Source: a virus. Taken from it: a DNA stretch of 23,091 nt. The number at the start of each line of letters is the position of its first letter. Within the stretch, counting starts at the first letter, position 1. Made by a program: the position numbers and the translations under genes. This document shows positions 7,001-12,632 of this stretch, piece by piece. The stretch is from positions 1 through 23,091 of the IMG/VR virus record IMGVR_UViG_3300044608_001279, one strand, 5' to 3'. A model generated the notes under the pieces. The model was not told the DNA's origin. It ran no database searches and worked only from the letters and a program-made list of their open reading frames with translations.

Positions 7001-7606
7001 ATGCAGTTTACCTTATCACAACCATCAAAAATGCCTTGCCAAGGCTGGTCTGTTCCCGCTCTCGCATGTAAGACCGGCTCCAAACTCGCACAGGTTGAGG
7101 GATCCGTCTGCCATGGCTGCTACGCACTAAAAGGGTTCTACCGTATGCCAAACGTCCAGAGAACCTTGCAAGCGAGACTCGCTCTAATGGAATCGCCGCA
7201 ATGGGTGCCAGCGATGATTGCCAAGATTCGCGACACGGAGAAAAGCGGTTTCTTCCGTTGGTTCGATAGTGGCGACCTTCAAAGCATCAAGACGCTGAAA
7301 GCAATCGTCCGCATCGCTATCGCTTTGCCAGAGATACAGTTTTGGCTCCCCACAAAAGAGTACGGCATCGTCTCCGAGTACGTTGAATTGTTCGGCTCAT
7401 TCCCTCCAAACCTGACGGTGCGTTTGTCCGCCTATATGGTAGATAAAGCTGGGCCCAACAGCCTAGCGGAGGGCTTAGGCGTCACCACAAGCGAAGTCTC
7501 ATCAACGGCGGGTACATGTCCGGCGCCTACGCAAGGAAACAAATGCGGCGAGTGCCGGGCATGCTGGAACAAAGACATTCAGACTGTCACCTATAGACTC
7601 CACTAG
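7001..7606 (+). CDS. GP88-like cysteine-cluster phage protein
   Basis: The protein has 201 residues. Its N-terminus (LSQPSKMPCQGWSVPALAC), the CHGCYALKGFY motif at 37-47, FRWFDSGD (85-92), FWLPTKEY (114-121) and a C-terminal cysteine cluster match the phage GP88-like family (gene 88-type proteins of actinophages and many uncultured phages). Eight cysteines fall in two groups (C13, C23, C37, C40 and C173, C182, C185, C188), which suggests one or two bound metal ions or iron-sulfur clusters. The biochemical function of the family is not known to me. The start at 7001 is preferred because of the conserved leader. Confidence 0.75.
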   Translation: MQFTLSQPSKMPCQGWSVPALACKTGSKLAQVEGSVCHGCYALKGFYRMPNVQRTLQARLALMESPQWVPAMIAKIRDTEKSGFFRWFDSGDLQSIKTLKAIVRIAIALPEIQFWLPTKEYGIVSEYVELFGSFPPNLTVRLSAYMVDKAGPNSLAEGLGVTTSEVSSTAGTCPAPTQGNKCGECRACWNKDIQTVTYRLH

Positions 7607-7625
7607 CATCCAACTAAACAAACAC

Positions 7626-7835
7626 ATGAGAATTCCCACACTAATCAAAGCTAAAGCCTCTCTAGAGGCAGCCATTTGGTTTCACGAAAACGCTGATATG
7701 CGTCTTTCATTAATGGATGACGCTATGAAGGCCATAGAGGCCGCCATTGAGGCCGTCAACGGCGCAAAAGAGGATGCGCACCGTATGGAAGGTCGCGCAA
7801 ACGTAGACACCGAGCTATTGGAGGAGCTGGCCTAA
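7626..7835 (+). CDS. Small helical hypothetical protein
   Basis: The protein has 69 residues and is rich in Ala, Glu and Met, probably two or three helices (SLEAAIWFHENADMRLSLMDDAMKAIEAAIEAV). It starts after an A/C-rich leader resembling the 18-base repeat (AACTAAACAAACAC-ATG). Its last codons contain GAGGAG, which doubles as a Shine-Dalgarno for the next gene; the two genes overlap by one base (TAATG). The family is not recognised. Confidence 0.65.
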   Translation: MRIPTLIKAKASLEAAIWFHENADMRLSLMDDAMKAIEAAIEAVNGAKEDAHRMEGRANVDTELLEELA

Positions 7836-8122
7836 TGTACTACAAAGTTAAATTACACGTTGATCCGTTCGCGGATCAGTTAACCCCAGAGGTGTATCGC
7901 AACCCCTCATCGGCGCATGCAGACGCCCAAAGGATGTATGACGATGGCGAGTATAGCGTTGTCCCATACACGCTCCCAGAGCGCCTAGAATCGGCTCTCT
8001 CGCGACTGTGGCGAGCCGATGCCAACGGAGCGGCCGCATCGATGTCTGACCTGTTTGATGGGTACGACCCCGAGTTGTTGGTTGATGAGATAGAGCGTGC
8101 GCTTGCTAACATGGACGCCTAA
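7835..8122 (+). CDS. Hypothetical protein, last gene of rightward block
   Basis: The protein has 95 residues. The N-terminal part (MYYKVKLHVDPFADQL...SSAHADAQRMYDDGEYSVVPY) looks like a small alpha/beta fold. The C-terminal part is acidic and helical (SDLFDGYDPELLVDEIERALANMDA). A good Shine-Dalgarno (GAGGAG, eight bases before the ATG) and a one-base overlap couple it to the previous gene. An intrinsic terminator follows 18 bases after the stop, so this closes the rightward transcript. Confidence 0.7.
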   Translation: MYYKVKLHVDPFADQLTPEVYRNPSSAHADAQRMYDDGEYSVVPYTLPERLESALSRLWRADANGAAASMSDLFDGYDPELLVDEIERALANMDA

Positions 8123-8139
8123 CCCATCGCTAAGGAAAC

Positions 8140-8168
8140 GCCCCTAGGTTCACCGCCTAGGGGCTTTT
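8140..8168 (+). terminator. Intrinsic terminator of rightward block
   Basis: GCCCCTAGG (8140-8148), loop TTCACCG, CCTAGGGGC (8156-8164), then TTTT. A perfect 9-base-pair GC-rich stem with a short T-run, 18 bases after the stop of the last gene. Confidence 0.88.
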
Positions 8169-8231
8169 GCGCGCCCTTTTCTCGTATGATCTAACCTTCT
8201 CACATTCAATTCTTTCGCGCCTTTTTGGTCT

Positions 8232-8258
8232 GAAAAGCATCACTTTTTGACGCTTTTC
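8232..8258. other. Near-perfect hairpin
   Basis: GAAAAGCATCA (8232-8242) and TGACGCTTTTC (8248-8258) pair over 11 positions with one A-C mismatch and a 5-base loop. No T-run follows. It may be a protein-binding site or a weak backup terminator. Confidence 0.5.
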
Positions 8259-8349
8259 CACGCCAAACGCACGCACGCACCCATACCCAGTACCCGCATC
8301 GCCGCATCATCCAGGCCGTTTTCGGCTTTCGGTTTGCCCAGGCCAAAAC

Positions 8350-8458
8350 CAAATTTGAAATTTGAATTTAGAAAACCAATTTTGATTTTGAAATCACCAA
8401 TACTATTTTGATTTTGAAATCTGGAATCAGAAAAGCAAATTTGATTTCAGATAAGCAA
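8350..8458. repeat. A/T-rich repeats built on AAATTTGAATTT and TTTTGAAATC
   Basis: The tract contains AAATTTGAAATTTGAATTT, then two copies of ATTTTGATTTTGAAATC about 25 bases apart, then a partial AAATTTGATTTC. The same words recur inside genes at 8973-8994 (AAATTTGAATTTGGAATC) and 9802-9836 (AAATTTGAATTTC and TTTTGAAATCTCC). The tract stands out from the surrounding GC-balanced sequence. Confidence 0.6.
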
Positions 8459-8478
8459 AACCAAAACCAAAAGCACAT

Positions 8479-8673
8479 ATGAAAACCTACAGAGTCAAAA
8501 TCGTTTCACGCTACGAAGACGGCACAGAGGAAGAAATAATGCACGTCAGTGCCTATGATGCCTCTCACGCCGAAGAAAAGGCCTTTGAGGCTTGCGGAGG
8601 GCCATCAGGCCACTGTGGCAACGTAACGTTTCACGCTACGCTACTCAAATCCCGTCGAATTCCACGGAATTAA
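8479..8673 (+). CDS. Small hypothetical protein
   Basis: The protein has 64 residues. The N-terminus reads like a small beta-alpha-beta fold (MKTYRVKIVSRYEDGTEEEIMHVSAYDASHAEEKAF), followed by a Gly/Cys/His-containing segment and a basic end SRRIPRN. Its start follows an A/C-rich SD-less leader (CAAAACCAAAAGCACAT-ATG), as in the upstream rightward genes. It is convergent with the leftward operon, and the two stop codons interlock inside a palindrome. The function is unknown. Confidence 0.6.
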   Translation: MKTYRVKIVSRYEDGTEEEIMHVSAYDASHAEEKAFEACGGPSGHCGNVTFHATLLKSRRIPRN

Positions 8674-8678
8674 TTCCG
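8665..8678. other. Palindrome holding two convergent stop codons
   Basis: CGGAATTAATTCCG is a perfect 14-base palindrome. The rightward gene stops at TAA 8671-8673 and the leftward operon stops at TAA read from 8672-8670. It may act as a protein-binding site or a minimal boundary between opposing transcripts. Confidence 0.7.
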
Positions 8679-8852
8679 CCCCAACCCTCGCGCCTCTCGC
8701 GCAACCTGGCGCAAGCTCTGGAGCAGCACCCGGAGCCTCTGCGCCAGTGCCGTCTCACGCCTATGCACTAGCACATACATCCGCTTCCACTTCGCAGCTT
8801 CACTCGCATAAAACTCTGCCTCTTCCTCTAGAGCTGCGCAGTCCTGGCACAT
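8670..8852 (-). CDS. Small helical protein, last gene of the long operon
   Basis: The protein has 60 residues, starting MCQDCAALEEEAEFYASEAAKW and continuing as a long basic helix (RETALAQRLRVLLQSLRQVAREA), probably a coiled coil. A single CxxC lies at residues 2-5. A good Shine-Dalgarno (GGAG, eight bases upstream) supports the ATG at 8852 over the longer frame. It overlaps the preceding gene by 25 bases. The function is unknown. Confidence 0.6.
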   Translation of the reverse strand: MCQDCAALEEEAEFYASEAAKWKRMYVLVHRRETALAQRLRVLLQSLRQVAREARGLGRN

Positions 8853-9061
8853 AGTTCGCTCTCCAAGCGTGCTATCCTGACATGCTGCGCCGTGATCACG
8901 CGCCAATACCGCTCGGTAAGATCGCGCAGGTCGAGCACCTCGTTGGCCAAATCAATCCCGCTCGGTAAAACCAAATTTGAATTTGGAATCTCCAAAAGCA
9001 ATTTCGAATCTAGCTTGAAATTTGGAAGGCTGACTTCCGATTTACAAGGTTGCTCTGCCAT
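8828..9061 (-). CDS. Small coiled-coil protein
   Basis: The protein has 77 residues. The first half (SLPNFKLDSKLLLEIPNSNL) is encoded by the same A/T-rich repeat words seen at 8350-8458. The second half is a helix ending RIARLESELCARTAQL. I chose the ATG at 9061, five bases after the stop of the upstream gene; in-frame ATGs at 9088 and 9091 would overlap that gene. The family is not recognised. The repeat-derived first half may be recent sequence. Confidence 0.5.
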   Translation of the reverse strand: MAEQPCKSEVSLPNFKLDSKLLLEIPNSNLVLPSGIDLANEVLDLRDLTERYWRVITAQHVRIARLESELCARTAQL

Positions 9062-9065
9062 CGCA

Positions 9066-9647
9066 TCACTCGTTTTTAATCGTTCCATCATGGTCTTGAG
9101 CTTTCGGCGGCTTAAGGGCCGCCATGAAAGCGGCAGAGATGTCTTGGTTGGTATGCAAGTGGACATGCTGGTGCAGCGCATCCGGGGTCTTGTTCTTCTC
9201 TAGATTAGCATACTTGTCGAGCGTGATCCCTAGCGCCAGCACAGCGTCCTTCGCGGACATCTCCGGCATGAGCTCCATGACCCGCTGTGCAGCACCATCA
9301 ATGACACTTTGCAGCTTCGCCTTCAGGTTCGTATTGAAGTACGCATTCCGGAACTGCGAGTCCATGTCGAGCGCACTCACCTTGATCTCGTCCACGCTCC
9401 GCTCACTGATACCCAACTGCATAGCTATGGCTCGGCTATGCTGCCCGCTCACGAATAGATCCAGCACCTTCTTCTGAATCTCGGGCGGGATACCGGCAAG
9501 CGCACCTTGACCGTTGACCTTCTCCATGACCACACCCGGCACATGCTTCTCGATTTTCACGCCGCTCAGCCCAGCAAGCTGCCGTGCCCTGCTCTCAGGG
9601 GAGCGGTACACGGCGTTGCGCTTCTTTCGTTTGGGATTGTCGCTCAC
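9066..9647 (-). CDS. HTH protein, candidate small terminase subunit
   Basis: The protein has 193 residues. It has a basic N-terminus (MSDNPKRKKRNAVYRSPESRARQ), a helix-turn-helix (about residues 55-90, IQKKVLDLFVSGQHSRAIAM then QLGISERSVDEIK), and a helical region with AVLALGITLDKYANLEK, an arrangement common in phage small-terminase and packaging-linked HTH proteins. The small subunit would bind pac or cos DNA and regulate TerL. The start is GTG overlapping the previous stop (GTGA), with a strong GGAGGAG Shine-Dalgarno five bases before. It lies about 5 kb from terL, unusual for TerS, so another DNA-binding role is possible. Confidence 0.55.
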   Translation of the reverse strand: MSDNPKRKKRNAVYRSPESRARQLAGLSGVKIEKHVPGVVMEKVNGQGALAGIPPEIQKKVLDLFVSGQHSRAIAMQLGISERSVDEIKVSALDMDSQFRNAYFNTNLKAKLQSVIDGAAQRVMELMPEMSAKDAVLALGITLDKYANLEKNKTPDALHQHVHLHTNQDISAAFMAALKPPKAQDHDGTIKNE

Positions 9648-9937
9648 TCTCGCTCCTCCATAAATGACAAGTCTTCCGCTGTGATCCCGGTGATGTCGCC
9701 AAAGGCAGCCTCACGGATGGCCTGGAGCTGCATGTAATACTTGTCAGCCTTGAGCGCGATGCGAAGCTGAATATCAGCCTCAATTTCCCGCTCCTTTTTC
9801 AAAATTTGAATTTCATTTTTCAGTTTTGAAATCTCCTCTTCAGCCTGAAGGAGCAGCATCTCGGCAGCAATGGTGTGTTCTTCGGTCATAACTTCCGTTG
9901 TTTTAATTATTGCTTTTGCAATTTCGTCGTTGAACAT
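9644..9937 (-). CDS. Coiled-coil protein
   Basis: The protein has up to 97 residues. A clear coiled coil runs over residues 28-62 (AEEEISKLKNEIQILKKER), followed by a helical segment and a short acidic end. The ATG at 9937 overlaps the previous gene by 31 bases and has an AAAGCAAA leader; an internal ATG at 9889 is a second candidate. A/T-rich repeat words fall in the coiled-coil codons. The function is unknown; coupled downstream to the HTH gene by a 4-base overlap. Confidence 0.6.
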   Translation of the reverse strand: MFNDEIAKAIIKTTEVMTEEHTIAAEMLLLQAEEEISKLKNEIQILKKEREIEADIQLRIALKADKYYMQLQAIREAAFGDITGITAEDLSFMEERE

Positions 9938-10179
9938 TTTGCTTTTAGTTTTTGAATTTTAGCCTTGAGTTGTTTAATCTCTTCTTGGTATGCCCTCCTA
10001 TTAACAGCCCAAGCGGCAGGTGGCACCCTGTTCCACTCCATAATAGCAAACTTAGCAGACAACGCTGATGGCCCGATTGCATCGCAATCTTGGCAAACAA
10101 CTGACCAATCTATGCCAACCAACGCCTGTTGTGGGCGGGCGGCTTTACTGCCACAGAATGAACAGGCGCTGACTTTCAT
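9907..10179 (-). CDS. Lar-like zinc-ribbon protein with coiled-coil tail
   Basis: The protein has 90 residues. CSFCGS (C6, C9) and VVCQDCDAIGP (C29, C32), then AIMEWNRV (46-52), follow the pattern of the Lar restriction-alleviation family (CPFCG ... C..CGA.G ... A...WN.R). Lar of the Rac prophage moderates type I restriction; most phage relatives are untested. Residues 60-82 add a basic coiled coil (YQEEIKQLKAKIQKLKAK) that the short family members lack. It overlaps the upstream gene by ATGA. The zinc-ribbon call is strong; the restriction role is inferred. Confidence 0.65.
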   Translation of the reverse strand: MKVSACSFCGSKAARPQQALVGIDWSVVCQDCDAIGPSALSAKFAIMEWNRVPPAAWAVNRRAYQEEIKQLKAKIQKLKAKCSTTKLQKQ

Positions 10180-10400
10180 TTTTGAATTTGATCTTTAAGA
10201 GCTTCAATCATTGCACGTAAGGCACTGTTCTCCAAGCGTAGATCAAAGTTCTCGCTTCTGGCATCCCTGCCTGCTTGCACTAGGTCTTTTGTCAGCAATC
10301 GCCCATAGTGCACAATTGCACCCTTCTCAAACACACCCAACTCAACGCCATCAGATCGCAAACCGGCTTCTATCCAGCAGTTTTCTTCGTGTTGTGTCAT
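10176..10400 (-). CDS. Small protein with C-terminal coiled coil
   Basis: The protein has 74 residues. After a mixed N-terminal part (MTQHEENCWIEAGLRSDGVE) it has a helix with LRLENSALRAMIEALKDQIQK, a short coiled coil. It overlaps both neighbours by ATGA. It is one of several operon genes with a C-terminal coiled coil, which might hetero-oligomerise. The family is not recognised. Confidence 0.6.
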   Translation of the reverse strand: MTQHEENCWIEAGLRSDGVELGVFEKGAIVHYGRLLTKDLVQAGRDARSENFDLRLENSALRAMIEALKDQIQK

Positions 10401-10702
10401 TTTTGTTTAACGTACTCTATTCCTGCGGAGTCGAGAAGCTTATACAGCCGCTTCGCCTCATCTTTCCACGAATGCTTGCGCTCGATTAACGGCATGCCAA
10501 CCAGCGCCCGCAGCCTGTTCATGGCCTTCATGCCTACCCAAATGACCTGTTGGTTGTGCTCAAGTGCGTAGCGAAGCTGGTCTGGATTGCGTATGTTGAG
10601 CTTCTCGATGTACCGGGCCATTTTGAAGTCGAGGGGCGCACAGCCGCTGAGTTGCTCCATTCGGTACACCCACAACTTGCGCCGGTTCTCAAACGGCCTC
10701 AT
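10397..10702 (-). CDS. Helix-hairpin-helix-like small protein
   Basis: The protein has 101 residues. The core, about residues 29-75 (MARYIEKLNIRNPDQLRYAL then WVGMKAMNRLRALVGMPL), resembles the helix-hairpin-helix arrangement of the RNA polymerase alpha C-terminal domain: helix, short turn, L..AL, then G-K/M-A and a helix ending in G(M/L)P. If true it could bind DNA. The resemblance is by eye only. ATGA overlaps on both sides. A basic C-terminal helix follows. Confidence 0.5.
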   Translation of the reverse strand: MRPFENRRKLWVYRMEQLSGCAPLDFKMARYIEKLNIRNPDQLRYALEHNQQVIWVGMKAMNRLRALVGMPLIERKHSWKDEAKRLYKLLDSAGIEYVKQK

Positions 10703-10890
10703 TTCCGAGTCTCCTCATGTTTAATCGCGTCCCACATGCAATCAGCTTCAAGCTGGTGATACTTGGCCAACAGACGCAGCACGCAAATGGCTGTCGTGTC
10801 CTCGTCGCTCTCGGCAAAGTTTTCAACATATGAGGCAATGCGCCCCAGCATCTGTGAATGCTCCTTGAGTTTCTCGATGTTGTCGCTCAC
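10699..10890 (-). CDS. Small acidic helical protein
   Basis: The protein has 63 residues and is all helical, MSDNIEKLKEHSQMLGRIASYVENFAES..., with two Cys at the C-terminal side. ATGA overlaps both neighbours. No family or function is recognised. Confidence 0.6.
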   Translation of the reverse strand: MSDNIEKLKEHSQMLGRIASYVENFAESDEDTTAICVLRLLAKYHQLEADCMWDAIKHEETRK

Positions 10891-11189
10891 TTCTGCACCT
10901 CCTTCACCATTTCGGTGTGCTCACCAGATTGGTCTGATCCCCAATTAGCCAGCACTTCCCGCGCAATTCGATGCATCTCGTCTGCATGATTGTTAAACTG
11001 CGTGTTCTCTAAGTTCGCAATTTTACGCAGCGCAATCTCCATAAAGACAAGCTTTCGATCCCAATTAATCATCACGCGAGCGGCTGACCGCAACATCATT
11101 CCTGTTTTCTGACATTCAGGGCTGGGAATATCTCTATAAATATTAGCGCGCTCCAGCATATCGCGCATCAGTTGGTATTCCCAGTTCAT
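10887..11189 (-). CDS. Hypothetical phage protein
   Basis: The protein has 100 residues and is helical. The MEIALRKIANLE...ADEMHRIAREVLANW segment (about 50-83) resembles a short helical repeat seen in many phage operon proteins (L..IA ... I...AL), for which I know no function. ATGA overlaps on both sides place it firmly in the operon. Confidence 0.6.
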   Translation of the reverse strand: MNWEYQLMRDMLERANIYRDIPSPECQKTGMMLRSAARVMINWDRKLVFMEIALRKIANLENTQFNNHADEMHRIAREVLANWGSDQSGEHTEMVKEVQK

Positions 11190-11542
11190 GGTTGTTCCTC
11201 CATCATTTTCGTGGCGTCACGCAAATGATCTACCGAGGATTGCTCGGTAGTTGCCTCCCATTTGCCAAGCGTCCGCAGAAACGCCTCTGCCCGTTGGCGA
11301 GCTGTCGCGTGGAAATAATGCTGTCCTTTTGCGGAAACCAACCGTTCAATGTGGTGGGCCATAACAAACATGTTGGCATCAGTCAACGTGTTCTCCGCCT
11401 CATGCATGGCGTTGAGGTCCGTGCAGTAGTTTGGACAATCTACCACCCACCCATCTCCACTTTTGTAAAACTGGCTATTCCCCAAAACCAGTCTAGGCGA
11501 AATTGCATCTGCAATTGCCGCGTTGATTTGTTCGTCGCTCAT
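11186..11542 (-). CDS. Conserved phage protein (possible ABA-sandwich type)
   Basis: The protein has 118 residues. The DCPNYCTDLNAMHEAENTL segment (about 35-53) and ATARQRAEAFLRTLGKWE (79-96) match a family I recall as widespread in phages of many hosts and related in layout to the phage ABA-sandwich domain: a P.Y..D...A motif, a variable middle and a C-terminal helix. Its function is not known. It overlaps neighbours by ATGA. I am confident it is a real conserved gene and less so of the fold name. Confidence 0.65.
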   Translation of the reverse strand: MSDEQINAAIADAISPRLVLGNSQFYKSGDGWVVDCPNYCTDLNAMHEAENTLTDANMFVMAHHIERLVSAKGQHYFHATARQRAEAFLRTLGKWEATTEQSSVDHLRDATKMMEEQP

Positions 11543-11790
11543 TTCCCCTCCTTCTGTGTCAGCTTATACGCCTCCGCCAACACAAGGTCAGCATCGAGCA
11601 GTGCAGCCCGGTCGTTAGGGAACGCTGAGTGAGCGTCGTAGTGCTTGAGTAGGCAATGCTTAAGCTGCTCGATCGCTGAGGCAGCCTGTACGGCGAAGTG
11701 CCTGTACATGATAAGCTCGGCCTTTAGGTTGTCGATCATCTCGGCCTGTCGATTGTGCGCGTCCATGTATTGTTGTAGTTGTACGCTCAT
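11539..11790 (-). CDS. Helical protein
   Basis: The protein has 83 residues, MSVQLQQYMDAHNRQAEMID, with a central helix NLKAELIMYRHFAVQAASAIEQL and a C-terminal ALLDADLVLAEAYKLTQKEGK. The start at 11790 is set by an ATGA overlap with the upstream stop (11787); the longer open frame is not needed. No family is recognised. Confidence 0.65.
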   Translation of the reverse strand: MSVQLQQYMDAHNRQAEMIDNLKAELIMYRHFAVQAASAIEQLKHCLLKHYDAHSAFPNDRAALLDADLVLAEAYKLTQKEGK

Positions 11791-12110
11791 GCTGCGAATT
11801 TGACTCCCATTCGACGGTGTGCAGTCTTGTTCTCGTACCCGATGCTGATTAATGCATCGATCATCTCCTCGTTCGAGGGCCACATTTCCTTGCGAAAAGT
11901 GCTAGGATGTGCGCGGAGCCACATGTCCATCTCCAGCCAACGGTTCGGCACCGTCTTGTCTGCAAAGTAATCCCACCACACGATCTGCGCCACAAACACT
12001 TGCAGCTTCACCGGCAGTTCCATAATCCGGCTCTGCCATTCCCGTGGATCGACCAGTCTCAACCTGCCTACCCAGCCGTTTGATTGTCTTTTTGTATTCC
12101 TGATTCTCAT
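11787..12110 (-). CDS. Tryptophan-rich hypothetical protein
   Basis: The frame has 107 residues. From about residue 20 it reads as a genuine protein (LVDPREWQSRIMELPVKLQVFVAQIVWWDYF..., later WLEMDMWLRAHPSTF). The first 19 residues look like out-of-frame translation of the overlapping coiled-coil gene. The true start may be a downstream TTG near residue 17, or the product may arise by frameshift from 11902-12183 (this frame is +1 relative to it). ATGA couples it to the next gene. The family is not recognised. Confidence 0.55.
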   Translation of the reverse strand: MRIRNTKRQSNGWVGRLRLVDPREWQSRIMELPVKLQVFVAQIVWWDYFADKTVPNRWLEMDMWLRAHPSTFRKEMWPSNEEMIDALISIGYENKTAHRRMGVKFAA

Positions 12111-12183
12111 TTGTTAGTCGTTTGTTTTCTTGTGTTAGTACATGGATGCGCTCCATGAGCGATTCGATTAGTTGAGCACTCAT
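11902..12183 (-). CDS. Coiled-coil protein overlapping the next gene
   Basis: The frame has 93 residues. The N-terminal 42 residues are a convincing coiled coil (LIESLMERIHVLTQENKRLT, then NENQEYKKTIKRLGRQVE). After about residue 50 the sequence is Gly/Ala-rich and looks like a shadow of the overlapping frame. Either the two genes overlap by about 200 bases, or one protein was split by a frameshift. ATGA links its start to the upstream 28-residue gene, so the start is reliable; the C-terminal half is not. Confidence 0.5.
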   Translation of the reverse strand: MSAQLIESLMERIHVLTQENKRLTNENQEYKKTIKRLGRQVETGRSTGMAEPDYGTAGEAASVCGADRVVGLLCRQDGAEPLAGDGHVAPRTS

Positions 12184-12266
12184 TCTCGGTCGAAGATGTA
12201 GCCCAGCGCCAATGCTAGAATGCTTAGTATAGCAATAGCAACTTGTATTTTAGGTGGGTTCTTCAT
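12180..12266 (-). CDS. 28-residue membrane microprotein
   Basis: MKNPPKIQ is followed by one hydrophobic helix (VAIAILSILALALGYIF) and DRE. The gene overlaps the upstream zinc-ribbon gene by 17 bases, and its TGA overlaps the next start by ATGA. That coupling is the same as elsewhere in the operon and is the main reason to believe it. The basic N-terminus and acidic C-terminus predict N-in topology. The function is unknown. Confidence 0.6.
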   Translation of the reverse strand: MKNPPKIQVAIAILSILALALGYIFDRE

Positions 12267-12408
12267 TCTTCTTTTGACTTTCTTTAGCATCACACTCAGG
12301 GCAGAACCAGTCTCCCCAAAAGTCTTGAGTCAAATCTTCCCGGCAGTACCAGCAGACTGGATGCTCGTCCTTAGGATCGCTATCACCTGGGTATCCTGTG
12401 CTGATCAT
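12250..12408 (-). CDS. Small zinc-ribbon protein
   Basis: The protein has 52 residues. CWYC (C19, C22) and CPEC (C36, C39) form a four-cysteine zinc ribbon with DFWGDWF between, flanked by acidic and Lys/Glu-rich ends. The start at 12408 is chosen for its ATGA overlap with the upstream stop. It could bind nucleic acid or protein; no specific family is recognised. Confidence 0.7.
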   Translation of the reverse strand: MISTGYPGDSDPKDEHPVCWYCREDLTQDFWGDWFCPECDAKESQKKNEEPT

Positions 12409-12632
12409 CTGCGACCTCCGTTGTATTCGTACATGGCTGACACCGCGAACACGGCGCTTGAGATAAACAACGCAAGCAGCACGACTGCTTCCCAAAGTTC
12501 TTGAGCGAAGTAGGCAATGGCTAGTCCATCTAGAATCGCAAGTGTCGCAAATGCCCAGAGGTAGGGCAGTGCTTTGTTTGAGTTGTCGGGTTCAAGTTTC
12601 ATATATGACTGGTAGTGTTTTACTTTATTCAT
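12405..12632 (-). CDS. Two-span membrane protein
   Basis: The protein has 75 residues. After a 20-residue hydrophilic N-terminus there are two hydrophobic helices (about residues 22-43, LPYLWAFATLAILDGLAIAY, and 49-68, AVVLLALFISSAVFAVSAMY) and a basic end YNGGRR. Its size and topology would suit a class II holin or a superinfection-type membrane protein, but it sits directly after the helicase C-half, overlapping it by 8 bases. The role is not established. Confidence 0.6.
   Translation of the reverse strand: MNKVKHYQSYMKLEPDNSNKALPYLWAFATLAILDGLAIAYFAQELWEAVVLLALFISSAVFAVSAMYEYNGGRR

Larger units (their letters stand above)
8123..8478. other. Gene-free spacer with terminator, hairpin and repeats
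   Basis: In order it holds an intrinsic terminator (8140-8168), a hairpin (8232-8258), a short CGCACGCACGCAC run (8267-8281), two CCAGGCC copies (about 8310 and 8338), and an A/T-rich repeat tract (8350-8458) running into the A/C-rich leader of the gene at 8479. No open frame of note was seen. Confidence 0.7.

Noticed and set aside
7848-8112. Leftward frames inside the last rightward gene
   Set aside because: They are antisense to a coupled gene with a good Shine-Dalgarno and look like shadows.
8232-8258. Second intrinsic terminator
   Set aside because: The stem is good, but no T-run follows on the plus strand and the loop itself holds the Ts.
8350-8458. CRISPR-like array
   Set aside because: The repeats are short, irregular and lack uniform unique spacers.
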